64,000 nt of DNA from Bradyrhizobium forestalis (GTDB lineage Bacteria; Pseudomonadota; Alphaproteobacteria; Rhizobiales; Xanthobacteraceae). Positions 43,949 to 52,623 of this stretch are shown in pieces (the first letter of the stretch is position 1; each line of letters starts with the position of its first letter). Below the pieces are notes generated by a model. The model was not told the DNA's origin and made no database searches. It saw only the letters and a program-made list of their open reading frames with translations. The stretch is from assembly GCF_002795245.1 (NCBI RefSeq), contig NZ_PGVG01000021.1, positions 61,320 to 125,319 on the forward strand. Reading direction: 5' to 3'. The translations under genes and the position numbers were made by a program.

Positions 43949-44641
43949 TCATCCCTGCTTCATGAGCGCGGTGACGTACACGCGGCGACGGATTCTCATT
44001 CCCTGCCGCTGGTACAGCGCGATCGCGGACGTATTGTTCGAAAACACGTGCAGGAACGGAATCTCGCCGCGCGCTTCGATCCGGCGCGCGACCGCCGCGA
44101 GCAGCGCCTGTGCATAGCCGCGGCCACGATAGTCCGGATGCACGCAGACGGCCGTCATCTCGACGAACTTTCCCGGCTTCATCCGCTCTCCCGTCATCGC
44201 GACCAATTCGCCGCGGACGCGGATGCCGAGGAAAGTGCCGAGCTCATGGGTACGCAGCGCGAACGGACCGGGCTTGGTCAGGTCCGTCAGCGCCATCATG
44301 GCGGGCACGTCGGCAGCACCCAATGGGACGATCTCGGCATCACGCAGCGAACTGTCTGCCGGCGAGCCGATCATCTGCTCACCCGTCTCGGCGAGCACCA
44401 CCTTGAAGCCGGCGGGAACTTCGACCGGCTCGGGCGTGAACAGCGCAGCGACCTGAGTGCCGGACAGCAGATCGCCGAGCGCGGCAAAGCTCGCCGCGGA
44501 CATGTCGACCATGTCGGCAAAGGGCGTCATATCCGTGGGATAGCGCAGCACTTGCGGGCCGCCCTCGGCCAGGTGCTTCTGGCTCGTCGTCAACGCGCTC
44601 CAGATCGGGCGATCCAGCAGCGCCTCATCGCTGTCGGACAC
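43949..44641 (-). CDS. GNAT family N-acetyltransferase (FR47-like)
   Basis: 230 residues from GTG 44641, 4 bases after the Lin0512 stop; upstream sequence is open but unlike the family. The acetyl-CoA motif A is MTAVCVHPDYRGRGYAQALL near residue 165, followed by FLHVFSNNTSAIALYQRQGM, the motif B end. The N-terminal half is divergent. The FR47 type is named from a Drosophila protein. Substrate unknown. Probably cotranscribed with the Lin0512 gene. Confidence 0.88.
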   Translation of the reverse strand: MSDSDEALLDRPIWSALTTSQKHLAEGGPQVLRYPTDMTPFADMVDMSAASFAALGDLLSGTQVAALFTPEPVEVPAGFKVVLAETGEQMIGSPADSSLRDAEIVPLGAADVPAMMALTDLTKPGPFALRTHELGTFLGIRVRGELVAMTGERMKPGKFVEMTAVCVHPDYRGRGYAQALLAAVARRIEARGEIPFLHVFSNNTSAIALYQRQGMRIRRRVYVTALMKQG

Positions 44642-44645
44642 CGGC

Positions 44646-44993
44646 CTAGTCCTTGTCGAAGCTGACGATGACGGCGGCATTGGCGATGAGGATGGGGTCG
44701 TTGGCCACTTCCGTGGCCGAGGGGATCTCCAACCCGCCCTTGACCGCAGTCACGGTCACGGTGCCGTAAGGCAACTCCTTCGCAACAGCTTCCTTGTCCA
44801 CCGCCTCGGGGTTGGGCACTCCGATCGTGACATCGACGAACATGTCGTTGGCGGTCTTGCCGATCATCCGGAAGAAGCCGAGGCTCGAATGCCTGATCGC
44901 ATCCGACACCGCCCGCTTCGCCGCCTTGGTGGCGTCCCTGCCGTGAACGTCGACGCCCATGCCCATCTCGGTGACACAACGAACGCGAGCCAT
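44646..44993 (-). CDS. Lin0512 family protein
   Basis: 115 residues beginning MARVRCVTEMGMGVDVHG and containing KAAKRAVSDAIRHSSLGFF, DVTIGVPNPEAVDKEAV and NAAVIVSFDKD, the pattern of the small Lin0512 family found in bacteria and archaea. The function is unknown. It lies between a GNAT gene (4 bases downstream) and a TPP enzyme gene, separated from the latter by the type A element. Confidence 0.9.
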   Translation of the reverse strand: MARVRCVTEMGMGVDVHGRDATKAAKRAVSDAIRHSSLGFFRMIGKTANDMFVDVTIGVPNPEAVDKEAVAKELPYGTVTVTAVKGGLEIPSATEVANDPILIANAAVIVSFDKD

Positions 44994-45063
44994 ATTTTAT
45001 TCCTGTGGTTGGTTGGGTGATTGAGAGTGTCGATGATCGGAGAGTGCGACACACGTCGTTGTG

Positions 45064-45237
45064 CTCGTGTCCCGGACGCGCTGCAACGCTCCATAGTGCG
45101 TCGAAGACGCGCGTAAACGCGCTTGTGGCGTTGCTGCGCAGAGCCGGGACCCAGGAAGCCACGGCGTTAGCCGATGCATGGGCCCCGGCTCTGCAGCGCA
45201 CCGCCGAAGAGGCGCTGCGCCGCGTCCGGGGCACGAG
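45064..45237. repeat. dispersed palindromic intergenic element, copy 2 (type A)
   Basis: Ends CTCGTGTCCCGGACGCGCTG and CGCGTCCGGGGCACGAG are inverted, and inside GCGCAGAGCCGGGACCCA faces TGGGCCCCGGCTCTGCAGCGC. The same plan and most of the same bases occur at 5008-5172. This copy lies between two same-strand genes (Lin0512 and the TPP enzyme), so it interrupts what might otherwise be one operon. Confidence 0.85.
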
Positions 45238-45247
45238 ACCGTCGTTC

Positions 45248-46912
45248 TCACGGCTTAGCCTTCTCGTGCGCACGCAGCTCGTCGACCAGCACCCGCACAT
45301 TCTCCGAATAGTCGATCGGGATCGAGACCAGATGCACGCCGCCTTCCTTGAAGGCCGCCTCCAGAGTCGGGCCAAAGCGGTCGATGCTCTCGATCCGATG
45401 CCCTTTCGCCCCGTAAGCCTTCGCGTAGACGACGAAGTCGGGATTGCCGAAGGTCATGCCGTAATCGGCAAAGTGATCAACGGCCTGCTTCCAGCGGATC
45501 ATGCCGTAGGCGTTGTCCTCCAGCACCAGAACGACCAGATTGAGCTTGAGGCGGACCGCCGTCTCCATCTCCTGGCTGTTCATCATGAAGCCGCCGTCGC
45601 CGGCAACCGCGAGCACGCGGCGGTCGGGATAGAGCATGGCCGCCATCATCGCCGACGGCAGGCCGGCGCCCATGGTCGCCAGCGCATTGTCGAGAAGAAG
45701 CGTGTTGGCGACGCGAGTACGGTAGTTGCGCGCGAACCAGATCTTGTACATGCCGTTGTCGAGCGCGACGATGCCGTTCTCGGGGATCACCTGGCGGATG
45801 TCGTGCACGATGCGCTGCGGCGTCGGTGGCCAGCGCGCCTCGGTGGCACGATCGGCGATGTGGTTGAGAATTTCTTCGCGGAGCGGGAGCAGCGCCGCGG
45901 CCTGCGGCAGCTTGCCTTCGAGCTGGTCTGCCAGCAGCTCGAGGCTCGGGCCGACGTCGCCGACGACCTCGGCATCGGGGAAATAGACCTGCTCGACGCT
46001 CGCCGGCGTGTAGCTGACATGAATGACCTTCGGGCCCGAGGGGCCCATGATGAAAGGCGGCTTCTCGACGGGATCGTGGCCGATGGCGACGATCAGGTCG
46101 GCGGCATCGATCGCGTCGTGGACGTAATCGCGCTCCGACAGCGCGGCGGTGCCCATGTAGAGATTGGTGCCGCCGGGCACGGTGCCCTTGCCCATCTGGG
46201 TCGTAAAGAATGGAATGCCGGTCCGCCGCACGAAGCTCGCGATGCCATGCGTCGACCGCGGCCGGCTGGTCGCCGCCCCCATCATCACCAGCGGGCGCCT
46301 TGCGGCCATGATCATCTCGGCAGCGCGGTCGAGCGCGGCGCGATGGGCGACCGGGATCTCGATCGGATGGACGGGGATCACCGGGACATCAGGCACCTCG
46401 TCACCCGCGATGTCCTCGGGCAGTTCGACATGCACCGGCCCGGGACGCTCCTCCATCGCGGCGCGAAACGCATCGCGCACCACGGTCGGGATGCTGGAGG
46501 CGCTGACGATCTGCCGCGACAGCTTCGTCAGCGGCTTCATGGTTGCGACCACGTCCACGATCTGAAAGCGGGCCTGCCGGCTGCTCATGATCGGCTTCTG
46601 GCCGGTGATCAGGATCATCGGCATCGCACCGAGATGCGCGTAGGCCGCGCCGGTAGACAGGTTAAGAGCACCGGGGCCGAGCGTCGAGAGACAAACGCCG
46701 GGCTTACCGGTCAGCCGCCCGTGGGTTGCCGCCATGAAGGCGGCGGCCTGCTCGTGCCGGGTCAGGACCAGCTCGATCTTGGAGGCGCGCAGCGATTCCA
46801 CCAGATCGAGATTCTCTTCGCCGGGAATGCCGAAGATCTTGTCGACGCCCTCGTTCTCCAGTGCCGCGACAAACAGGTCCGATCCCTTGACTTTGCGTTC
46901 CTGCCTACTCAT
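45248..46912 (-). CDS. thiamine pyrophosphate enzyme, acetolactate synthase large-subunit type
   Basis: 554 residues from ATG 46912, with GGAGG upstream. N-terminal PYR domain: GVDKIFGIPGEENLDLVESL with the catalytic Glu in LTRHEQAAAFMAATHGRLTG. The central domain follows, then the TPP domain GDGGFMMNSQEMETAVRLKLN, the GDG-x(24-27)-N motif. No small regulatory subunit is adjacent and the FAD-binding region is not obvious. The exact product (acetolactate, or another 2-oxoacid enzyme) is undecided. Confidence 0.9.
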   Translation of the reverse strand: MSRQERKVKGSDLFVAALENEGVDKIFGIPGEENLDLVESLRASKIELVLTRHEQAAAFMAATHGRLTGKPGVCLSTLGPGALNLSTGAAYAHLGAMPMILITGQKPIMSSRQARFQIVDVVATMKPLTKLSRQIVSASSIPTVVRDAFRAAMEERPGPVHVELPEDIAGDEVPDVPVIPVHPIEIPVAHRAALDRAAEMIMAARRPLVMMGAATSRPRSTHGIASFVRRTGIPFFTTQMGKGTVPGGTNLYMGTAALSERDYVHDAIDAADLIVAIGHDPVEKPPFIMGPSGPKVIHVSYTPASVEQVYFPDAEVVGDVGPSLELLADQLEGKLPQAAALLPLREEILNHIADRATEARWPPTPQRIVHDIRQVIPENGIVALDNGMYKIWFARNYRTRVANTLLLDNALATMGAGLPSAMMAAMLYPDRRVLAVAGDGGFMMNSQEMETAVRLKLNLVVLVLEDNAYGMIRWKQAVDHFADYGMTFGNPDFVVYAKAYGAKGHRIESIDRFGPTLEAAFKEGGVHLVSIPIDYSENVRVLVDELRAHEKAKP

Positions 46913-47073
46913 GTCGCCTCCGCTGCTGCTGGCTCCCGTGTTCCACGCCCGCGGCCGAATGGTAACGGTCCGCGGCGCAAGCACAACTCACAAAGAAAGG
47001 CGCAGTTGAATCAATACCGTCACCGCGACCGCAGCGAAGCAGCGCAACGACGGAACTTGGGGCAAGTGCTTCG

Positions 47074-49536
47074 TCAAGCCGTTCCACCACGCAAGGTCGC
47101 GGCCAGCGCGCCGAGCATGTCGGCCAGTCGCCTTGCAGTCTCCGGAGGCGGAAGCGGAATCTTGAGATTGTGCCCGCCCGTCGTCGGGTCGCGCTCGATC
47201 CATGGATGTCCAGTCGCGCCGTCGCCATTTGCCGCAACGATTGAGCCGACGAGCTGGGCACCCATCTGAACCAGCGCTTGCCAGGGATCGGTTGCCCCAA
47301 CGTCCTGAGCTGCGCTGGTGCGTTCGCCGGCTTGCGCGGCCGACGCTGCCGCGGCGCCGTCCTTCGCGGGTCCGGCGTCCCCGGCGCCGTCGACCTGTCC
47401 AGCCTCCTCTGCCGCCGTGACCACCTCGCCGCTGCCCATGCTTCCGGTGACGCTCTCGACGTCCTTCATGAAGCGCGTCAGCCGCGATCCGCCCAGCGAG
47501 ACCTCGTTGCTGCCGCCGTCGAGAATGCCTTCCGCCAGAGAGCGCTTGAAAGCCAGCACCGACAGCATGCCCTCCTCGATCGTCCCCTTCGCGACGAAAT
47601 TGACGATCTGCACCGGCCGGGCCTGGCCGAGCCGATGGACCCGTGCAATGCGCTGCTCGAGAACGGCGGGATTCCACGGCAGGTCCATATTCACCAGCGT
47701 CGAGGCATGCTGGAGATTGAGACCCGTGCTGCCTGCGTCCGTGGACAGGAACACGCGACAGGTCGGGTCGTCCCGGAAGCGCTGGACCAGCTCCGGCCGC
47801 TTCTCGGACGATATGCCGCCGTGGAAACTGACATACCCGATCCCGCGCGCCTCGAGGCGGCGGATCACGATGTCATGGGTCCGCGTCCACTGCGAGAATA
47901 TCACCGCCTTGGCATCCGGCGCGGCGAGGAGCTGATCGAGCAGCGCGGCGAGTTCGTCCGACTTGAGGCCGTGATCGCTCTCCTGATCCAAGAGATAGGT
48001 GCTGTTGCACGACATCCGCATGTTCTGTAGCGCGCAGGCCAGCCGGCGCTGGTCCTTGTCTGATAGAAATTTGGTCTTGCGCCAGCGCTGCACGATCTTG
48101 GCCACCGCGTCGGCATTCTCCCGGTGCAGATCCATCTGCGGGCCTGTCATCGGAATCAGCACATTCTGATCGGTGCGATCGGGCAGTTGCCGCAATACCT
48201 CCGATTTGCGCCGACGGATCATGATGGGAGCGAGAGTCTCGCCGATCCTGCCAAGATCACGATAGCCGGTGACGCGACCGGTCTCATCCTTGACCTGATG
48301 TTCGTTCAGGAGCTTCCAGGTCGGACCCAGACGATGCTGATCGACGAACTGGACGATGGAGACCAGTTCTTCGAGCTTGTTCTCCAGGGGCGTTCCCGTG
48401 AGCACGATCGCATAAGGGCTGTCGATGCGCTTCAGCGCCCGCGCGGCAATCGTATTCCAGTTCTTGACGCGCTGAGCCTCATCGACGATGACCAGTTCGG
48501 GCGACCAGGCGCCGATCAGGTCGAGATCGGGCTGCAGCTTCTCGTAGTTCGTGATCTTGCAGAAATCGTCCTCCAGATAATCCTTTTGCCGCTGGCTGCG
48601 CCCCCCACTGATGACGCGCGCGCCGCGATTGCCCTTCCGGCCGGAGAACCGTTCCATCTCGCTCTGCCATTGGTATTTGAGCGAGGTCGGACAGATCACC
48701 AGGACTCGCGATACGCCGAAATGACGGGCCAGAATCTCCGTTGCGGCGATGGCCTGGATCGTCTTGCCGAGCCCCATGTCGTCGCCGATCAGCGCCCGGC
48801 CTGCGCGAACCGCAAACAGCGCCCCTTCGGCCTGATAGGGATAGAGTGCGGTCTTCAGCAGCCGATGCAGCTTGGGATCCGCCGCGCCGCGCGGAAACAA
48901 CCGCGCGAGCTTCGAGGCGCGGCGCTCGGCGTCCCGCCGTCCCGCCACGAAATCGAGCGCGTCGTCGTACGCGCGCAGTTCGTGCCCGCTCTTCGACACC
49001 AGAGCGATGAAAGCATCGAGCTGCTCCAGACCCTCCTCCGCCATGAGGCCGTCGCGCTCCAGATCGAACAACTGGGCGGCAGCCTTCCTCACGTTCGCCG
49101 GACAATCGGTTCCGGCGCGGAAATGTACGCTGCGCCGCCCCTGATTTCGCAGATAGAGCTCGGAAAACGGCGGCTGGTAGCCTCGCGCGAACGCCGCCTT
49201 GGCGCCGCGCTTCCTTTCCAGCTGAGCAAGCGTGAACTCGAGGTGCTTGCAGGTCCCGAGCTCGTTGGTCGCATAGTCCGGACATGAGCAGAAATTGCCA
49301 CCGGGCCCAAGGCCGCGTACCGCCACCCGATAGCTCGATTTCGTAGCCGGGTTGGTGACCTTGAACTCCGAGAAGAACGGGTCGGCGCCGAGATTCTCCA
49401 GGAGGAAGGATTGCTCACGGCCGAACTGGCGGCGCAAGCCACGTTGCCACTCGATCAGCGACAAATCCGTCGGCGGCGACGTGCGCGACAGCTTGACCGG
49501 CTTGCGGGCAGCGCTGCGTCCTGTCGAAGATGTCAT
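47074..49536 (-). CDS. SNF2-family DEAD/DEAH helicase with SWIM zinc finger (first copy)
   Basis: 820 residues. The SWIM finger is C83-x-C85...C96-x-H98 (FCSCPDYATNELGTCKHLEF). The SNF2 core runs from about 235 to 690: Walker A DDMGLGKTIQA, motif II DEAQ, motif III LTGTPLEN, and helicase C with FSQWTRT, STDAGSTGLNLQHAS, and RVHRLGQARPVQI. The last 130 residues are unlike the family, Ala/Gly-rich. ATP-driven DNA translocation is inferred from the family. It is independent of the second SNF2 gene 5 kb downstream. Confidence 0.9.
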   Translation of the reverse strand: MTSSTGRSAARKPVKLSRTSPPTDLSLIEWQRGLRRQFGREQSFLLENLGADPFFSEFKVTNPATKSSYRVAVRGLGPGGNFCSCPDYATNELGTCKHLEFTLAQLERKRGAKAAFARGYQPPFSELYLRNQGRRSVHFRAGTDCPANVRKAAAQLFDLERDGLMAEEGLEQLDAFIALVSKSGHELRAYDDALDFVAGRRDAERRASKLARLFPRGAADPKLHRLLKTALYPYQAEGALFAVRAGRALIGDDMGLGKTIQAIAATEILARHFGVSRVLVICPTSLKYQWQSEMERFSGRKGNRGARVISGGRSQRQKDYLEDDFCKITNYEKLQPDLDLIGAWSPELVIVDEAQRVKNWNTIAARALKRIDSPYAIVLTGTPLENKLEELVSIVQFVDQHRLGPTWKLLNEHQVKDETGRVTGYRDLGRIGETLAPIMIRRRKSEVLRQLPDRTDQNVLIPMTGPQMDLHRENADAVAKIVQRWRKTKFLSDKDQRRLACALQNMRMSCNSTYLLDQESDHGLKSDELAALLDQLLAAPDAKAVIFSQWTRTHDIVIRRLEARGIGYVSFHGGISSEKRPELVQRFRDDPTCRVFLSTDAGSTGLNLQHASTLVNMDLPWNPAVLEQRIARVHRLGQARPVQIVNFVAKGTIEEGMLSVLAFKRSLAEGILDGGSNEVSLGGSRLTRFMKDVESVTGSMGSGEVVTAAEEAGQVDGAGDAGPAKDGAAAASAAQAGERTSAAQDVGATDPWQALVQMGAQLVGSIVAANGDGATGHPWIERDPTTGGHNLKIPLPPPETARRLADMLGALAATLRGGTA

Positions 49537-49746
49537 TTCCGGCTTCCGTTCTCATGAATGATTGAGTGGGATTGTAGCGCCGGTGCAAACGCGACATAAC
49601 CGGCTTCGGATCGAAATCCACTGTCGGCTTGAGAGGGCTGAGGCCCGGCGGCGAATGCTGGAGTCGCGCGGACATCCATGTACCATCGCTGCCAAGGTGG
49701 CTCCACAGCCCGGTTCATAGAGCCGACGCGATTGACAGCGAACTTC

Positions 49747-49764
49747 ATCTGACTAAAGTCAGAT
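49747..49764. promoter_or_regulatory. 18-bp perfect palindrome, probable MarR operator
   Basis: ATCTGACT-AA-AGTCAGAT; eight-base arms. It ends 3 bases before the MarR-GNAT ATG and covers the usual ribosome-binding position, so binding would block transcription or translation of that gene. Autoregulation is the likely use. Confidence 0.6.
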
Positions 49765-49767
49765 ATC

Positions 49768-50640
49768 ATGCTCGACCCCGTCGCCCGCGTCCGCCGCTTC
49801 AACCGCGCCGTCACCTCCGCCGTCGGTGCGCTCGACAGCTCGTTTCTCGGGCGCGGCCGGCCGCTCGGCGCGGCGCGCGTGCTCAATGCGATCGGGCACG
49901 GGCGCTCGGACGTGGCGGAGATCCGCGACTATCTCGGTCTCGATTCCGGGCTGATGAGCCGGCTGCTCCGCAGCCTCGAGGACGAAGGGCTGATCGAGAC
50001 CGCCGCGCGTGAGGACGATGCGCGCCGGCGCATGGCAAAGCTCACGCGCGCGGGCCGGCGCGAATTCGCCGCCTATGAGGCGCTGTCGAACGCGCAGGCC
50101 GACGGCATCCTGGCGCAACATTCGCAAGCCGAGGCGCTACTGGCGGCGATGGACCTGATCGCCTCCGCACTGACGCGCGAGCGCATCTCGCTGGATGAGG
50201 TGGATCCGCAAAGCGAGGAGGCCCGCTATTGCCTCGGCGAGTACTATGCCGAGCTCGGCCGCCGCTTCAAGCAGGGCTTCGACGTCTCGCTGTCGCGCGA
50301 CCCCGATGCCAAGGACATGCGCCGCCCGCGCGGTACCTTCATCGTCGCGATGTCGGACACGCTGCCGATCGGCTGCGTCGGGTTGAAAGGAACCGATCAC
50401 GGCTACGCCGAAATCAAGCGGCTGTGGGTGGCGCCCGCCGCGCGCGGGTTGCGGCTCGGCCGGCGGCTGATGGATGCGGCCGAGGCTGCCGCGCGCGGGC
50501 TCGGCATCACGCTGCTGCGGCTCGACACCAACAGTGCGCTGCCCGAAGCCGGTCAGCTCTATCGCAGCACGGGCTGGCGCGAGATCCCGCGCTTCAACGA
50601 CGATCCCTACCCGGACCTGTTCTTCGAAAAGCAGCTGTGA
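49768..50640 (+). CDS. MarR-type regulator fused to a GNAT acetyltransferase domain
   Basis: 290 residues. Residues 1-140 have the MarR winged helix: FNRAVTSAVGALDSSFLGRG, LGLDSGLMSRLLRSLEDEGL as recognition helix region, and DDARRRMAKLTRAGRREF as the wing. Residues about 150-290 are GNAT: GCVGLKGTDHGYAEIKRLWV and VAPAARGLRLGRRLMDAAE (acetyl-CoA motif A), ending LYRSTGWREIPRFNDDPY. Such fusions occur in several actinobacterial and proteobacterial species. The operator-like palindrome at 49747 abuts the start. No strong ribosome binding site is seen. Confidence 0.9.
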   Translation: MLDPVARVRRFNRAVTSAVGALDSSFLGRGRPLGAARVLNAIGHGRSDVAEIRDYLGLDSGLMSRLLRSLEDEGLIETAAREDDARRRMAKLTRAGRREFAAYEALSNAQADGILAQHSQAEALLAAMDLIASALTRERISLDEVDPQSEEARYCLGEYYAELGRRFKQGFDVSLSRDPDAKDMRRPRGTFIVAMSDTLPIGCVGLKGTDHGYAEIKRLWVAPAARGLRLGRRLMDAAEAAARGLGITLLRLDTNSALPEAGQLYRSTGWREIPRFNDDPYPDLFFEKQL

Positions 50641-50697
50641 CGCCGTGAGGCGAATTCGCTTCCTGCTGCGTTGTGCTTGCAGCATGGGAGCCTCACG

Positions 50698-51084
50698 ATG
50701 AACAGCGCCGATCTCGCCGACCTTTATCGCAACTACATCGCCTGCCTGAACCGGCAGTACTGGCCGGCCCTCAGCCGGTTCGTGCATGACGATGTCGTCC
50801 ACAACGGCCGGCCGCTCGGCCTGTCCGGCTATCGCGCGATGCTGGAGCAGGACTTTCGCGAGATTCCGGATCTGCAATTCAACATCGAGATGCTGATCTC
50901 CGATCCTCCCCGCATCGCGGCGCGGTTGAAGTTCGATTGCACGCCGGTCGGGACGTTCTTGGGACTTCCCGTCAATGGAAGGCGTGTGTCCTTCTGCGAG
51001 AATGTGTTCTACGAATTTGGTGACGACAAAATCCGTCAGGTCTGGTCGGTGATCGACAAGGCGACGATCGAGGCACAGCTCTAA
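50698..51084 (+). CDS. SnoaL-like ester cyclase family protein
   Basis: 128 residues from ATG 50698, with TGGGAG 13 bases upstream. It has the SnoaL fold outline: LYRNYIACLNRQYWPALSRFVHDDVVHNGR, GYRAMLEQDFREIPDL (catalytic region), RLKFDCTPVGTFLGLP and VFYEFGDDKIRQVWSVIDKA. Ester cyclases of this fold act in polyketide aromatics, but this small stand-alone member is likely an unrelated NTF2-like enzyme. Convergent with the MFS gene. Confidence 0.88.
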   Translation: MNSADLADLYRNYIACLNRQYWPALSRFVHDDVVHNGRPLGLSGYRAMLEQDFREIPDLQFNIEMLISDPPRIAARLKFDCTPVGTFLGLPVNGRRVSFCENVFYEFGDDKIRQVWSVIDKATIEAQL

Positions 51085-51105
51085 CGCCGCGCCTCGATCT
51101 CTGGC

Positions 51106-52326
51106 TCACGCCGCCACTGGCGCCACCTCGCCTTGTGGCTTTGCGAAGGGACGGAACGTCATCGCCATCAGGAAGGCACCCAAGCCCATCGCCCAGGAGG
51201 CGATGTAGAGCCAGGCATAGCTCGAGAAGGCGTCGTAGATCAGGCCGCCGGCGAGCGGGCCGGTCGCCATGCCGAGGCTGCCGGCCATCGCCGTGCCGCC
51301 GATCACCGTGCCCATCATCTTGAGCGGAAAGTTCTCGCGGATGAGAACGGCGTAGAGCGGCATGGTGCCGGCATAGATGAAGCCGAAGATCGCGCCGACT
51401 GCGTAGAACGTCGTGAGCTGATGCGCGAAGACATAGGCGAGCGCACCGAACGCCTGCAGCAGGAGGCCCGACACCAGCACGCGCTTGGCGCCGAAGCGGT
51501 CGCCCATCAGGCCGAAGGCGATGCGCCCGCCGAGGCCGGCAAATCCCTCGATGCTGTAGATCGTCACCGCCGCGACCAGCGGGATGCCGCAGCTCACGGC
51601 ATAGCTGACGGTATGGATGATCGGGCCGGAATGGGTCGCGCAGCAGAAGAAGTTGGTGGCAAGCAAAATGAGGAATTGCGGCGAGCGCAGCGCCTCACCC
51701 ATCGACAACTCGTTTTGTCCGGCGCCCTCGCCCGCCGGCGCGGCCGCGGCCTGCACGAGTGCCGGGGGACGCCGCACCAGGAATGAGACCGGGATCATGA
51801 TGGCGCCGACCACGAGCGCGACGATCTGCATCGAGGTGCGCCAGTCGTGGCTGGAGACGAGCCAAGCCGCGAACGGCGCCATCGTCATCGGCGCCATGCC
51901 CATGCCGGCCGAGACCAGCGACACGGCGAGGCTGCGATTTGTGTCGAACCAGCCGGTGACGGTCGCCATCATCGGCGCGAAGATCGCCGCACAGGCCGCC
52001 CCGACCAAGAGGCCGAACACGACCTGGAACAGCACAAGCGAGGTCGCGTGGCTCGCCACGAACAGGCTGAGCGCCAGCACGATCGATCCCGTCAGCACCA
52101 CCGGCAGCGGCCCGAACCTGTCCGTCGCCGTGCCCCAGGCCATGCTGGTGAAGGCCATCGCCAGAAAGCCGATCGTCATCGCGCTGGAGATGCCGGTCAC
52201 CGACCAGCCGGTGTCCTTTGCGATCGGCTGCAGGAACACCGGCAGCGAGAACATGCCGCCGATCGCGACGCAGCCAAGCACGCCGCCGGCGGCGACGATC
52301 ACCCAGCGATAGTTGGAAGAAGTCAT
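51106..52326 (-). CDS. MFS transporter
   Basis: 406 residues, 12 TM segments. Loop 2-3 has MAWGTATDRFGPLPVVL, and the second-half loop has GRIAFGLMGDRFGAKRVLV. The N-terminal helix (YRWVIVAAGGVLGCVAIGG) with the GMFSLPVFLQPIAKDTGWS segment is like the monocarboxylate/oxalate-formate type carriers. Substrate unknown. Confidence 0.88.
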   Translation of the reverse strand: MTSSNYRWVIVAAGGVLGCVAIGGMFSLPVFLQPIAKDTGWSVTGISSAMTIGFLAMAFTSMAWGTATDRFGPLPVVLTGSIVLALSLFVASHATSLVLFQVVFGLLVGAACAAIFAPMMATVTGWFDTNRSLAVSLVSAGMGMAPMTMAPFAAWLVSSHDWRTSMQIVALVVGAIMIPVSFLVRRPPALVQAAAAPAGEGAGQNELSMGEALRSPQFLILLATNFFCCATHSGPIIHTVSYAVSCGIPLVAAVTIYSIEGFAGLGGRIAFGLMGDRFGAKRVLVSGLLLQAFGALAYVFAHQLTTFYAVGAIFGFIYAGTMPLYAVLIRENFPLKMMGTVIGGTAMAGSLGMATGPLAGGLIYDAFSSYAWLYIASWAMGLGAFLMAMTFRPFAKPQGEVAPVAA

Positions 52327-52431
52327 TTCGGTCTCCCGTCAGGTCTGTCTCACATGGAAGACGAATGGGAACGGCGCCGGCCGACAAGAGTGACGTCATT
52401 TTTGCCGCACGCTTTTGTGACCTGAAGCAAA

Positions 52432-52555
52432 AAGTGAAAAAACAACCCCATGCACAGTAGCCGGCACCAGCGGGATCAATGACTTACGAGGACAGTCATT
52501 TGCGATGTCAGGGCGCGATTTGACCTGTCGGGCAAAACACCGGCATAATGGCAAC
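52432..52555. repeat. dispersed intergenic element, copy 2 (type B)
   Basis: Matches 6710-6814 in AACAACCCCATGCACAGTAG, GATCAATG, TTTGAC, CGGGCAAAACAC-C/T-GGCA and ATGGCAAC/ATGTCACC. A small insertion near 52490-52530 distinguishes this copy. It lies in the gap between the MFS gene's start and the second SNF2 gene's stop. Confidence 0.8.
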
Positions 52556-52623
52556 ATCCTCCATTCGAGAGCATCAGGCCCAGAGGCCAAGGCCGGCCGC
52601 GCTCACCGCAGCGCCGCGCTCGC

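Noticed and set aside
42629..44665. 678-codon + strand open frame opposite the serine hydrolase and GNAT genes
   Set aside because: Crosses two well-supported genes and their gap; no family motif.
45005..47269. 754-codon + strand open frame opposite the TPP enzyme gene
   Set aside because: The minus strand encodes an enzyme with full PYR and TPP domain motifs; the + strand reading is His/Asp/Arg-rich shadow sequence and also crosses the type A repeat.
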